DNA of 64,000 nucleotides from Protopterus annectens (GCF_019279795.1 NC_056740.1:231782797-231846796), one strand, 5' to 3'. Shown: positions 21,701 through 33,625, counted from the stretch's first letter. Notes: generated by a model from the sequence alone, not told the origin. Numbers and translations are program-made.

Positions 21701-23182
21701 AACATATATACTGATAGTCAGCATGCTTTTTCTACAGTACATGTATTTGCACAACAATGGAAAAATAGAGGAATGATAACATCTAGTGGAAAACCTATTA
21801 ATCATGCGCAATTTATTTTGGAATTATTAGAATCTTTTCAGTTACCTACCAAAGTAGCTATTTGTAAATGTGTAGCTCATACGAAACAGCAGGATAAGAT
21901 TTCAAAAGGCAATGCACATGCTGATGCAGCTGCAAAACAAGCAGCCTCAGACTCAGAAACTTTACTTTTGAATGAGAAATTACAACCCTCTGAGATTTTA
22001 GATTTAGACATGTTAAAAACAATGCAGATGCTTACTACAAAAGCAGAAAAACAAAAATGGGTAAAACGAGGTGCAATTCTTGAGAATGGACGGTACATTT
22101 CCAAAGAGAGAAAACTGATATTGCCATCTAATTTATTTAGATATGCAGCTTTGTTGAGCCATGGGCAGCACCATGTCTCAACAGGGGGGATGGTACAGTT
22201 AGTAAATAGAATATTCCAAGCATATGGATACACAAACTACACAAAAAAATTTTGTGCAGCTTGTCATATTTGTAACAAGCACCATGCGCAAGGAGCATTT
22301 AAAACCAAGCAAGGAAGTTTTCCTATACCACCATACCCGTTCCATACTATTTGTATGGATTTCATAGAATTGAATAAGTGTGAAGGGAAAAAGTTTTGTT
22401 TAGTTATTGTAGACATGTTTTCTAAATGGGTAGAAGCTTTTCCAACCAAAAACCCGGATGCAGCAACAGTGGCAAAAGCCCTGATAAAAGAGATAATCCC
22501 TAGATTTGGCATTCCGGAAAGGATTTATAGTGACAACGGCACTCATTTCGTGAATCAGACAATTCAGCAACTTGGGAGATTTTTTGGTATCTCCTTAAAG
22601 AACCATTGTGCCTACCACCCACAGTCAGCAGGACTGGTGGAAAGGTACAATGGTACCCTCAAAAATAAGCTTAGGAAGCTAGTAGAGGAGACCCAAAAGA
22701 ATTGGATATACTGTCTGCCTTTGGCACTGCTGAGTATGAGAACGGTTCCAAATGTAAAGGGTTTGACTCCCTTTGAAATGGTTTTTGGGAGAGCATATTA
22801 TGTGCCTCAGTGGAAAGCTCTCATGTCTGAAGAGCAAGAGGCTGACAGTTCATTAGCTAGTTATATGAGGAAACTGTTAACAAATAAATCTGTTTTGCAG
22901 TTTAACTCTTTTTCAGATAAGGAACAGACCAGACCGGTGGAAGCAGTTTTGGCCCCTGGGACATACGTTTGGTTTAAAGTGACGAAAAGGAAGAATTGGG
23001 CGAGTCCAAAGTGGGAAGCACCATACCAGGTTCTGTTGGCAACACCTACTGCAGTCAGAGTGGCCAAGAGGACGTCTTGGGTTCATTTGACACACTGCAA
23101 ACCGGTAAAGAACTTTCAACTTGATAAAAACTTTGTGACTGATACACAACCAGACCCAGATGGCCAAAAACAAAGCGAATAG
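18772..23182 (+). pseudogene. pol: Retroviral Pro-Pol: protease, RT, RNase H, integrase (broken)
   Basis: Continues the gag frame after the UGA. Protease: CDSGASRTLI (active site near 19003) and CPVNLLGRDL. RT: LPQGYCESPTIF and YVDDILLAA (20611-20637). RNase H: YYVDDSC, SAQAAELIALMRA, then TDSQHAF. Integrase (22020-23182): H-x3-H...C-x2-C zinc site, MDFIEL, SDNGTHF and GLVERYNGTLK (the D, D and 35E residues), and a GPY/F-like end. Breaks: frameshift near 19070, an L2 insertion at 19545-19817, in-frame stops at 20002, 21007, 21053, 21111 and 21382, and a frameshift near 21710. The integrase frame is intact from 21773 to 23182. Confidence 0.93.
19545..19817 (+). mobile_element. L2-like LINE 3' end inserted in pro-pol, with templated 5' junction
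   Basis: 19585 to about 19817 is a 5'-truncated L2-like 3' end (GGAGCTTTTCTCCCCGGGCC, GGTCAACAAATGTAAAATAA, then A-rich). At its 5' side, 19545-19584 is a perfect 40-nt copy of 20153-20192 of the provirus. Retroviral sequence resumes at CGGTTACCACATG (19819), and pol coding before and after the insert is in register once the insert is disregarded. Confidence 0.85.
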
Positions 23183-24628
23183 AAATTTAGATCAACCCCA
23201 GAGATGTTGCATTATCATTTTGTTAAGTGTACATTTATTGACTGTAATTGTGACAATTTTCCTCTTGTTGTGGTTTATCCTACACACAACCACACAAGTG
23301 AAAGTGGGAAGGCGTGATGAAACGTCTATAGACTGGCATCCAAATTTTAACACATACCTAGCCATGAAACGTGTGTATGCAGAGACTATGAACATTTCAA
23401 ATTGCTGGGTTTGTACAGCTATACCAACAGCATATGGAGGACTGATAATGTCCGCTGTCCTTTTGGGGATAAATGAGACTTGGGAGAATTTACTTTTTGA
23501 TACAGGAACTGTGAGATCACAGGACAAAATAGCTTTATTTTTACCTCTCACATAAAAAGGAGTTGTATGTTTTTATAAAAATGATACCCTCCAGGTGGGC
23601 TGGAGCAATTGTAATGTAACCATATCTTACCGATGTTATATTAAGAATGGTAATGGCAATACTTTTTGCAATACTAATTATGACTCGTATTTGAACTCAT
23701 TGAAAACAACTATGAATGACATTCGCAAAAATCCAGTTTTGTTTAAACAATTGTCAGTTATAAAATGTTTCATGCAGGGCTGATGCATATTAGTACTAAA
23801 GTGGAAAACTGTTATTTTATTTGTGGGAAAAAGGCATATAAATGGTTACCTGAGAATTGGTCCGGCAGTTGTTTTTTGGGTTATTTGGTTCCGGCAATAA
23901 GACATACTGCAGAATTACCTTTGGGTAAGATACGAAACGTGAAAGAAGCAGCTCGAAAACCTGAAGGTCCAGTTGAAAAACCTGTGAATCCAGTCGGAAA
24001 GATTGAAGCTGGCTGGAAAGATCATAATGCCGTGAAAGATAAAAGCAAATTGACTCATATGGACTTGAGTGACAGTGTTATATCCTGGGCAGGAATATTC
24101 CCAGCCTGTGGAGCAGTCAAATCGATCTGGGAGCTGAGGAAGGTGTCGAAACTTCTCGAAGTAATGAGTAATGCAACTTTTTCTGCCCTAGAACTGGTGA
24201 CTGATGAACTGAATGCAATGAGAACTGTTGTGCTACAAAATCGAATGGCTCTTGACTTCACCCTAGCGGTGAGAGGTGGTACGTGCACGCTTATCAAAGA
24301 AGAATGCTGTGCATACATACCAGATAACAGGCATGAAATCAATAATCACCTAGAGGTAATTCAGCAAGTATCAGCCATGACTGAACCAGGCCCAAACCCA
24401 CTGACGGACTTTTTCCAGAATCTATTTGGGGGGTGGGGTTCCATCCTAATGAATATTCTGATTGCCATTTGTGTGGGTATACTCCTAATGGGAGCATGTG
24501 TTTGCTGTGGAATTCCCTGCATGAAAATATTAATCAGAGATTTTATTGATATATCTGTTACTGAAACTTTGTACGAAGATATTGAGATTGAAAGGTTGAT
24601 CTCAGATGACATTTTTTCTGAAGTATAG
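23160..24628 (+). pseudogene. env: Retroviral envelope, gamma-type (broken)
   Basis: Overlaps the end of pol by 23 nt, as is common in class I retroviruses. The N-terminus has a long hydrophobic segment (about residues 17-43) that could be the signal peptide. SU contains CWVC (near 23404), the CXXC isomerase-type motif. TM has a heptad-like region, LQNRMALDF, and a CX6CC motif CTLIKEECC (24284-24310), so SU and TM would be disulphide-linked. A membrane anchor follows (about 24448-24513), then a cytoplasmic tail of about 35 residues. A TAA at 23553-23555 and a frameshift near 23775 break it. I see no clear basic furin site between SU and TM. Confidence 0.88.
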
Positions 24629-24723
24629 ATTGAATGACTCACCTAGCTGAAAATCCTAAGTGGAAGAAGTTGGGAGATGAAATGACACTATGCATACTTC
24701 AAAATAGAATAAAAAGTATTAAT

Positions 24724-24734
24724 AGGGGGGAAAA
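24724..24734 (+). other. Polypurine tract
   Basis: AGGGGGGAAAA immediately precedes the TGTTAG of the 3' LTR, the position where plus-strand DNA synthesis is primed. Confidence 0.85.
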
Positions 24735-25468
24735 TGTTAGAAAAATGTGTATTTGAATACATGAAAAATGCTAGTTTAAAAGCAAAGTAGTATATAATGC
24801 ATTTTATTCTATTAATCATATAGTAGAGAGGATTAATTCATGTTTAAATGTAAAGTAGTTTTGAAACTGCAGTGTGGCTTGAAGCAAAGCTGACCTTTGA
24901 CCCTGGCAGAATGCTAGCTTAGCAAGGTTTAATGTTTATGCTTTTCACAAGTGATTATCTGCTGGGTCAGGAAATTAAATGTGTAAAATAATGAAATCTT
25001 CTGCTCTTTCCTGCTGGGATGATTTTGGCCTTGTATATGTATTATTGAGATAGCACGCAGCTGTGTGAGAAAGTGTAACAGGGAACAAAGACATGTATTA
25101 AAAGACTGAATCTACTATTGTATTTGAACTGATATGAAACCTTGAAGAAGTAACTTTACAGAGAGACATTATGTCCGACCAGCTGGATAGCAAGGCCGTA
25201 TTGTAACCAGAGGAAAAGTTTTTTAAAATATACAGCATCAGCAGATTTAATGAATAGAAGACTGTAAGCTAAAGTGATGTAGATGCCCTGTGACATATCA
25301 CGTCAGTAAGGTGGGCATAGCTTGAATGTTAAACCTATATAAAATTGTGTGCTTCCTGTTTCATGTCAGACAAAATTCTGTACTTGTACGATTTTTGCTT
25401 CCTGGTGTACACTAGTAAACTTTTGAATCTGAACCTCCTGTGTATTGAATTCTTGATTTTATTTAACA
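24735..25468 (+). repeat. 3' LTR
   Basis: 734 bp, same ends as the 5' LTR and 8 differences by eye (about 1.1 percent). It is followed by the GGAAT target duplication and then by LINE sequence. Confidence 0.95.
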
Positions 25469-26426
25469 GGAATTGGGGAAAATTGTAGAGGGATATATAA
25501 TAGAGGATGAACAAAGGGGCAAGATGAATGCAGAGGAGCCAAGGGATGAGATAAGGAAAGCTGTATACAAGATGAAGAAGAGGAAAGTTGGAGAGCCAGA
25601 TGGATTATTCTAGAATTCTAGAAATGAGGAAGGGAGGAAATGAGGAAGGTCCTAGAGAAGCTATTAAAAAATTACTATTTAAAAGTATTAGGAGGTCCAG
25701 GATAACCATAGTACCTAAAGTGGTGGAGAAAGGGAGGAAGTGGGAAATTATAGAACTATCTCTTTGATTAATGTAGATATCAAGATTTTGTCAAAGGTAT
25801 TGGTAGGAAGACTGGGGGAAGTATTGCCAAAAACAATGCAAGCAAAGCAAAATGGCTCTGTAAAGGGAAAGAAGGCAAAAAAGTGATAGGACCCGCTAAA
25901 ATGTATATAAAAGGAAGAAAGGACACAGGAAGGGAAAGGTGGGATTGTGCTAACTGACCCTCAGAATACATTTGATTTGGTGAGGCGGGAATTCCTTGTG
26001 GAAGTCACTGCAGCAAAGGAAGGTAGAGGGAAAGTTCATACATTGGATACAGGCCATATACCAAAACCCAGAAAGTGAAATACTGATAAATGGGGGAGTA
26101 TCTGAGGAGACAGGTATATAGAGGGGGAGCAGACAGGTGTGCACACTATCTCCAAGTCTGTTCATGTTTGGGATTGAGGAGATGGCAGTGGAATTCAGAC
26201 AAAATTTAACAATGCTTGTTGAAAAGGAGGGAATAAAATCTCAGTCTGGTTTACATGCAGATGACTGAAATGTAATGTCTGAGGACATGCCTGCAACAAT
26301 AGGAATGATAAGAGAGACATTTGAGAAGTTTAAGGAAGTGGTGGTGCAACAACAAAAAGACAGTGGAAGTATGATTAGGAAATGGGAAGGGGAAAGGGAG
26401 ATATGTTGAGATAAAAGAGGCCAAGG

Positions 26427-26578
26427 AGGGGGAGGTTGGTATAATGGTTAAGATGTTTACCTTACAGACACAAGGTGCAGGATTTGATTTTCACATGGGG
26501 GTAATTGGCTAGTCTTAAAATAGTTCACACGGGCAATTAGCCCAGTACTAATCTATGAGCCTATAAACCTAAGTACTT
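26427..26578 (+). repeat. tRNA-derived SINE with CR1-like tail
   Basis: The head GGTATAATGGTTAAGATG and a B-box-like GGATTTGATTTTC, then a short body and an end AGCCCAGTACTAATCTATGAG with CCTATAAACCTAAG, which resembles the CR1 tail at 3855-3898. Same family as 33848-33985 and 53897-54035. Confidence 0.72.
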
Positions 26579-27080
26579 AGGACTCTGTGTTGGGAATATG
26601 GTGAGAGAGATGATTGGGAAAAACCTAGATGAAGTTGGAAAAAAGGTAAGGGATACTTTCCAGAGAGGAGAGGAGAAGACTTGTGCATTGTTTGGCAGAA
26701 TTAGTGAGCAAGAAAGGACTTACTACAAATAATCCTCCACCTACTCCAGAAATAGACCCAAGGGCAAAAGGCTACAGCAAATACAAAAAGACATGGAGGA
26801 CTGGGGCAATAAAGGTAAAGAGAAAAGAGTGAGCAGGGTAAAAATGGGAATGAAAAAGAAAAGGAAGGGCTGAGGCTCCCACATATCCCAACATATGTAC
26901 TGATGTAACATCATTCAATGGATGCAAATAGATGAGAAGGAGGTTAAGAAAAAGAGAGCCTGTGAGAGAGGGACATGGAGATGCATACTAAAGGACATGA
27001 ATGAAGCAGCACTAAAATAGCTGGGATGTCTGAAATGAACCAGAGACCTAAATCTTCTCCAGCAGATAAATAAAACACAG

Positions 27081-27930
27081 TGGAGGGGCAGGTTTGTAAC
27101 CTTTTTTTGTGCAGTCAGACTTTATTGCACAGGATAATTAGCTTTGCATACATGTTAAGAAGTATTTCTTACTATCTTCATTTAAACATGGCCTAGATAA
27201 CTGGATAGGTATCCACAAATTAACTCTGTGTTTGATTGGTTTGGCCTCCAGGAGAAAGGAGGTGCAGCCTGATGGAGGGTACTGGTAAGTTACCTGGTCA
27301 TGAGATTCATTGGCCTTGGAATATCTAGAATTTATGAATCTACAATATACGAAGAATGCAAAACATTTAGTGGGAAAGAAACTAGGCTGCAGATGCAGAC
27401 TTACATGATCATGGATTACAGTGACCATTTTTTTTGTAGCTGTTAATATCAGCAGTTACATGGCATTAATTTCACAGATTTAATACACATTTAATTTAAT
27501 ACAGAAAAGAGACCTAGGTTCTCAAATCAATGGCAGCACTATGGTAAAATGTAGTTAGTATTAATGTTTGTTGTTTAGGTTATCTACAAGCATCAATTAC
27601 ATCTTTTCTCACTATAATGAAGTTTCAACAGGGTGGGTTTGCTTATTAATGTTGCTGGGAGGGTGTTACTAATTTGAGTCATATACTCAAGAAGGTCTTT
27701 GTACAGTAGTCAGGCAACATGGGGGCTGTAGTTACTAAGGGAAGTGCAGATGATGAGGATTGAAGTGTCCAAGAACTGGATTTGACCTGAAGCATTCTTC
27801 ACAGGTTAAAAGAGTGCACTAGATGAAAGAACATGCAAGTACTGGCACAGAGGAGCATTTTAGCTTTCTGGCTTTGCTTTCTGTGAAGAGAAGTAACAGT
27901 ATTCAAAATCAAGGAACATCCCTCAGGGCT
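27081..27930. other. No gene seen
   Basis: Mixed sequence after the end of LINE copy C. A minus-strand open frame of 96 codons at 27138-27428 has no features I recognise. I see no repeat family matching elsewhere in the window. Confidence 0.4.
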
Positions 27931-28174
27931 GACCTTAGGTAAATTGGTACCCTAGGTGAAAAGGCTCCATGCCCCCCCGCCCTCAACTGCCTAACCCATC
28001 TTGGCCTACTCACACTATCCAGATTACTTTTTTCTTCTTTTTTCTCACAGTTTATCCTACTCATCATTTTTTTTGCAGTTATTCATTAAGTCACTCATTC
28101 ATTTATTCACTATTTTCCATTTAGGCAAGACTCCCACAAGGCTTCTAGAAACCGTGAGTTTTCTAAATGCCCTG

Positions 28175-28985
28175 AAATGCATGTTGGAGTTTTTTAAACA
28201 ATCTTTTCACCTAGTGACTGCCTGAGCAAAAACCATGATCAAAGAAACAAATTTTGTTTTCACCTGCATCGTTTCAACATATCCTAACTAACCAAAACTA
28301 CACTGTAATAACTGCAGTGAAAATAATGTTATGAAGCCGGGGATGTGGGGGCTGCTAAACCTCCAGGATCCATGTGGTTTCCAGAGACTCTGAGATACAT
28401 TTTAGAGTTTTATAAAACAAGCTTTTGATCCAATGATTGCCTGAATAAACCCATGATCAAAGAAACAAATTTTGTCTTGGTCTTCAACTTTGTTTTTACC
28501 TGCATCTTAAGTAACCAAGACTACACTGTAATGACTGCAACGGGAATAACAGTATCAAGCAATGAAGTTTCTAGATGCTCCAAGATGCATGCATGCATCC
28601 ATTCATCCACAACCCTTTTTTCCCATTTTACTTTAACAGTGACAATCAACTGAAGCCAAAGTTTACACCGCCAGGTGGCTAGCCCTGTCGCTGATGCTCC
28701 AAGATGCATGTTAACATTTTTTAAACAACCTTTTCATCCAATAATTGCCTGAACAAAAACCACGATTACAGAAAATAATTAAAGTCTTACTTTATAACTC
28801 TGCTTTTTCCTGTATTGCTTCAGCACATTCTAACTGACCAAGACTACCCTGTAATATTTAAATTAAGCAGAATGCTGGTAGGCACCCAGAAGCCAAAGGA
28901 CTATATATACTCCAAGGTGCAATTTAGAACTTTTTTCAAAACTTTTGATCCAGTGACGGCCTAAACAAAAATTAGGAGTATGGAC
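28175..28985. repeat. Diverged tandem array, about 215-bp unit, four copies
   Basis: The block 'TTTT(A)AACAA-CTTTTxATCCAxTGATTGCCTGAA...AACCATGATCA' recurs near 28190, 28405, 28715 and 28930. Spacing is about 215 bp, except for the third copy, which has about 100 bp extra flanked by GATGCTCCAAGATGCATG (28574 and 28691). Confidence 0.7.
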
Positions 28986-29739
28986 AGGAAATTCAGTCCT
29001 ACTATTTTATTCCAAGGAAAGAATAAGTTGTATCTGATTTTTATTGAGCAGAGCTGACAAAACACCACTTCACAATAAATTTGAAAAAGCAAATGCTTAT
29101 GAGGATACATATATCCGGGAGCAGCACCTGCCCCCACCCTCTACCTCAAAATAGATAGCCACTGTCTGTGCGTCCCATTTGGATTAAATTTAAGGTATAA
29201 GTGCCTGCAGTCATGTTTCAAGCTGCTGCTGCTGTTGTCATATTTATATACTGCAGAGACTGTATAGTACTCCTATACAAGCTATAGTGACCCTCAGTGC
29301 ACCTCTCTGAAGTTTGTGAGGGAAGTTAAAGAAATAGTGATCACACTGTCCCCAACCTAACACAAGACACAATGACCTTTGAGGTTTGGGAGGAATGTTA
29401 AAGAATTAATGGCATCAGCCCTAGCCCCTCACAAGTACACAGATTTTCTGTGTACACCTATGAGCAGGGCTGGTTTTAGACTAGGTGGGGATCATGGCTG
29501 AGAAAATTACTAAGCCCATGTCAAAATCCCCTTATACAACTGTGGTGTGTGGGAGCCTCCATTCCCCAGGAGTTCTGAAGGTCTGGGTATTTTGTGGATG
29601 CATTCATTCCTTATTGTTTGAGGGATGAGTGTTAAACTGAGCAAGTGACAAAAGGGTAATTTACCTTCCTCCAGACAACCCCCACCAAGCATTTCTAGCT
29701 ACTTATATGCACAATTCAGATGTAAGAATGAGATAAAAG

Positions 29740-29850
29740 AGGATGGCCATGTGTTTCACCTTTGTTCCAGACAAACAGTTGACGCACATTAAAGGATGAC
29801 CATGTGTTTAACCTTTGTTCCAAACAAACAGTTGCCATACATTACAGTAT
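29740..29850. repeat. 54-bp tandem duplication
   Basis: Two adjacent units share CATGTGTTT(C/A)ACCTTTGTTCCA and AACAAACAGTTG, offset by 54 bp. Confidence 0.7.
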
Positions 29851-30479
29851 CGCATGTTGCCTTACATAATCACATTAGTCCTACAAAACCAGAATAATAA
29901 GCAAACAGCAGCAGGCAGCTAGTCATTTCCCTTTAAAGAAGACAGCCACAGCAATTATGCCTTGTCTATATCAGCTGTCCAGTTAAGTAGTTCACCTTCC
30001 TTCTCACAGATGCACGTTAGTCATGCTAAGCAAGAAAGTGACCGTTTAAACTTGGGTAAATAACAAGAGGATTGGTTAATTTCATCCAGCCAGCTTCAAC
30101 CTAGCAGATATAACCATTACATCTGATGGCATACTTTTCAACTACACCTGATTTTGACTCAAATTTTAGTTCTGTTTCCCTTAATCCCTCCTAAAAATGG
30201 TTACTTTTGGAGATAACACGGTGAAGTACACTTAATAAATAACACTAATTACATAGTTCTTTTCATTCAAAAAATGTATATTAATTCACATTTTTATTCT
30301 GTCACTAGCTAGTTAAAAAGTGTCCTTGATTATTTCTGAATTTGTCCCCAGTTCTGTTGAGATGTATCCCTGATTCATTGAAAGCTATATCTGATGGCTA
30401 TGTAATATTTCACCTCCATAGTCCATACAAACAAATCAGAACAGTCACATCAGAATATGCTGATTCACGTTGTACCATA

Positions 30480-30755
30480 TAAATCACAAAGCCAGTGAAA
30501 TATTGCCCAAAATATCTAGATGATCACTGCCAGCATCTCTGTAAAAATAACAACACTTACCTCAACTAACTTTCCACACAAATCACAAAGCCAGAAGTAC
30601 TGCCAAAAATATCTGGTTAATCAATGCCAGCAATATTGTAAAAAATACTAATATTACTACCACACTACTTCTTTCATCTTAACTGTTCCCATAAAGCCAA
30701 AATAGCATCAAACATTATCTGGTTAATCAGTGCCAACCTTATTTTAAAATAATAT
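30480..30755. repeat. Tandem array, about 100-bp unit, three copies
   Basis: CACAAAGCCAG...AAAATATCTGGTTAATCA and TGCCAGC...TTGTAAAAAT recur with starts near 30485, 30583 and 30690 (spacing 98 and 107 bp), increasingly diverged. Inside the hAT-like element. Confidence 0.68.
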
Positions 30756-31184
30756 AGGGGCACTAACTCGCTGATCTTACATCAATGTCCATAACTCTGC
30801 AGAACATCCAAGATTTTATTTCACATAGTATGTAATAAAGAATGCTTCCTTCAGCCAACAATTTTATTTCAATTACATTAAAAAAAGCACTTCCTTCAGG
30901 TGCACCTTCAGGCCTACATTTGAATGGTACGTAGACTACTGTTGTGCCTTTGCAATGTTTTAAAATGTCATTTACGTTATTAGTGTAGCTGAGCACTGGG
31001 ATCACCCAATGTTCCAGGTGCATTTTCTTCTTCTTTTGAGGAGCATTATTTATTTATTTATGTATTTTTATAGCAAAGAAACATTGCTGTAAAAAAAATG
31101 CATAAATAAACAGGGAAAGAGTGCCCTGCAAGAATGGCAAGCACGGCGGTGATCGCCTAGTCGCCTATGTGTAAGGTCGGCCCT

Positions 31185-33529
31185 GACTTCCTCATAAACA
31201 AGCAGATTTGTTAACTTGTATGGTGTCAGTGTTATATGAATAATCTATTGTTTCAAATATTAATGCTTATTGCATTATAAGAAGTAGTATCTCCTTTTCG
31301 AAAGCAAACATAGCCTCTCTGTCCAGCAAAATTCACACTTTTGCAGCATGTTTTAAGAAGAGGTTCATTACTCCTGTTTTACGTACATGGTAATGAAAAC
31401 AAAGTGATGGGCCAAGCCAAATGCTTTGGTACTTAAAAAAATTCACTGTCTTAATGCATTTGCTGCTGAAAGAGATTATAGGAAAGCCTGAACTGGATGT
31501 AAGTTCTTTTATGGTTTCAAGCTGAATGGCTTTTCCTTTTTGTTTTTTTTACATTTATGCTGGATGAAAGAATAAACATCCATTAACTGTTTTGCTTATT
31601 TGGTATGTCTCCTTTCTGAAGTTATACTAAACTTTCATAAAGACCGAAACCAGATGACATGTGACTGTAATTCAATTTTACATTAATCATTTTAACAGCT
31701 TTGTTTTCTTTATTGTTCATGGCTTTTCAAAGCATTCCTTCTGGTCACTACGCAGTATGTAATTCTGGATTTTTGTTTCATTTGTACATTTAATGAACAA
31801 TTAAATAAATGCTTCCTTTCCCAGTGTAGAATGATTCTTAGAGCCTTAGCTAAATAAACTATCCTGGCAACGAAAAATAGTGAAATGAAACATGTTAAAC
31901 CTTCACTGTACTCTGCATAAAACAAGTTTTTTTTCCTTGCTTTGCAGTCAAGGTTTCTGGCACAAGACATCTTCGCAAAGTAGTCAGTGTGGTTGGTGGA
32001 AGCAGGACACTATGTATAGTGGTGCCTGTCATGGCCATGCTCTAAGAATAGAAAATCTTCTTTTAGTGGAGTAGGAAGTCCTGCCAATGGGAGAGTCATC
32101 TGATACCATCAATGGTCAGGGCTCAGGCTATGGTCAGCTGTCATGATTACCTTTGCAAGAAGGCATTTTAGAACTAGTTCACATGCAGCATTTCATCCAG
32201 CTTGTGGTTTCTACATTATTGTTCCTTCCTTTTTTTTTCTTTTTCTTGTAGTTTGCAGACATTCAGCATGCATGAGGCAACATAAAAAATGGTGTTTCCA
32301 TTGCTACTATTTACAAATCTAAACTATTTAATTATTAAAAATTATCCCAAATGTCAGGGTCTATTATACATTTTCTTAAAGCACATTTTGTGGACAGACT
32401 ATTACATGAATTTTACAACTAAAATACAAAATTAGCATTGCTGTTTGAAATAGAAGGCAAGTCTCACACATTCTTCATGCAAGCAACTTTGATCTCTGTA
32501 CTCCCTTTCCTAACATTACATCCTCCAAGTCTACATACCCTTCAGGTTATTTGTACATGTTGGTAGAATGGTCTGTCAATAAAACAGATTTATAGAAAAC
32601 GTCCACTTACTAGCAATACATTTTTTATGAAAACAACTTACAGACTACATCTGGAAACATAGTCTGCTCTGTAATGTAAGGCTTGCGTAATTAGGTGTTA
32701 GTTGTTTGGTTTGTTGAGATATCATTTAGAATGTATTAAGGAGGCAGGATTTCACTGACAACAATCAACAACTAAACTTAGCTCTACAATGAGGATGAAG
32801 ACATACAGTGAACGTGTGTCAGGTTAAGAGGCAAACCATGTGTGTATGTATCAAGGCACACTCTGAAGGTGCTATAAGTGAACATTTCTCACTGTTCACT
32901 AGGCTGATATGCATCATTCATGCAGAAAAGGCAGCCCTGGATCTGCAGGTTCAGAAATAATTAGCAGTGAAGATGACATAACTATGAAATGTACAAAGTT
33001 CACTACCAAAAAAACTGAAACAACCAGACATAATTGGGGGTATTCAGAAATTGTGCTCCTGTAAATTGTTACGAATCTCAATTCCATGTGTTTTTACTGT
33101 GCTGTTGGGGGCATAAATATATATTTTTTAAATGTATACAGTATGATTTTCAGATTACAGTGTATAAGAACTTACCAAAGGCAATAATTATAACATTCAC
33201 CTAATAAAGAGACTTACTAATGGCTGAATATCACAATGATCAGTATACAGTGCATTTCATATTTAAAAAGGAACTATTATGTGTGATTCTCTTATGTAGG
33301 ATTATGTGATCAAGGTAAAGGAAATAATGACTCATGATAAATGAGAAATGCTCGAGGATAAATGTTTAAAGTCATGAACTGAGTTAATTGCTGTGACATA
33401 AGAAGTTCTGTGAAAGTGAAACTGTTAGTGCAGATGCTTTACCTCTTAGTAATCTGGTTACATGTAGATTAGGTTAAAGTTGGATAAAAATAAACAATGC
33501 TAATCTTGTCCATGCAAAAGAAAAGCAGT
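31185..33529. other. No gene or repeat recognised
   Basis: AT-rich, with only short open frames. Some A-rich runs and AATAAA motifs occur without any coding context. This could be unique intergenic or intronic host sequence. Confidence 0.4.
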
Positions 33530-33625
33530 TGTTACAGGAGGGCAAACTCCCTGCACCCCTCATGTAGAGGGTAATCTCCCCACTCCCGTGACTTATGTAT
33601 ACCAACTCCACAGCTGCACAAACAT
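33530..33625 (-). repeat. Fourth copy of the shared MITE core
   Basis: On the minus strand: GTGGAGTTGGTATACATAAG, a GTGGGG tract, then CATGAGGGGTGCAGGGAG and TTTGCCCTCCTG. This matches the order of blocks in MITE 3 (43640-43735) and, less closely, MITE 1 and 2. I could not find inverted repeats around it. Confidence 0.6.

Larger units (their letters stand above)
16198..25468 (+). mobile_element. Endogenous retrovirus, class I (gamma/epsilon-type) provirus
   Basis: A complete provirus outline: 5' LTR, tRNA primer site, gag, pro-pol, env, polypurine tract, 3' LTR. LTRs start TGTTAG and end TTAACA. A 5-bp target duplication GGAAT flanks it (16193-16197 and 25469-25473). Class I assignment rests on gag and pro in the same frame across one stop codon, a single CCHC knuckle, a GPY/F-type integrase C-terminus, and an envelope with CWVC in SU and CX6CC in TM. 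Lesions: stops in pol and env, three frameshifts, and an L2 insertion. It lies within an older plus-strand LINE. Confidence 0.95.
13800..27080 (+). mobile_element. Decayed plus-strand L1/Tx1-like LINE, copy C, with nested inserts
   Basis: A purine-rich plus-strand element recognised in pieces. SRLDRLLGKENLMEVMEGIQ with SGHSALRLILS (14245-14360) is an endonuclease C-terminus. KWKEPEDKETLLGLIKESIQ (about 15650-15720) is pre-RT. After the provirus come EIRKAVYKMKKRKVGEPDG (about 25550-25605) and NYRTISLINVDIKILSKVLV (about 25745-25805), RT domains, then NTFDLVRREFL and later fragments to about 27080. The sequence resumes directly after the 5-bp duplication of the provirus, so one LINE was split by the virus. 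A SINE and an RTE-like remnant also lie inside. Confidence 0.65.
27932..31184. mobile_element. Probable old hAT-like DNA transposon, no transposase
   Basis: The left end CAGGGCTGACCTTAGGTA (27932) and the reverse complement of the right end, CAGGGCCGACCTTACACA (31184), pair in 14 of 18 positions, and CAGGG-type ends are typical of hAT elements. The flanking 8-mers ACATCCCT and ACTTCCTC agree at 5 of 8 positions, compatible with a worn 8-bp duplication. The interior is non-coding and holds several tandem arrays. A further CAGGGCTGGTTTTAGACTAG at about 29466 may be the end of a second, nested element. Confidence 0.45.

Noticed and set aside
31892-32074. Possible host exon (splice-like TTTGCAG before an open frame)
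   Set aside because: Frame of 60 codons with no recognisable domain; the acceptor-like site alone is not evidence.
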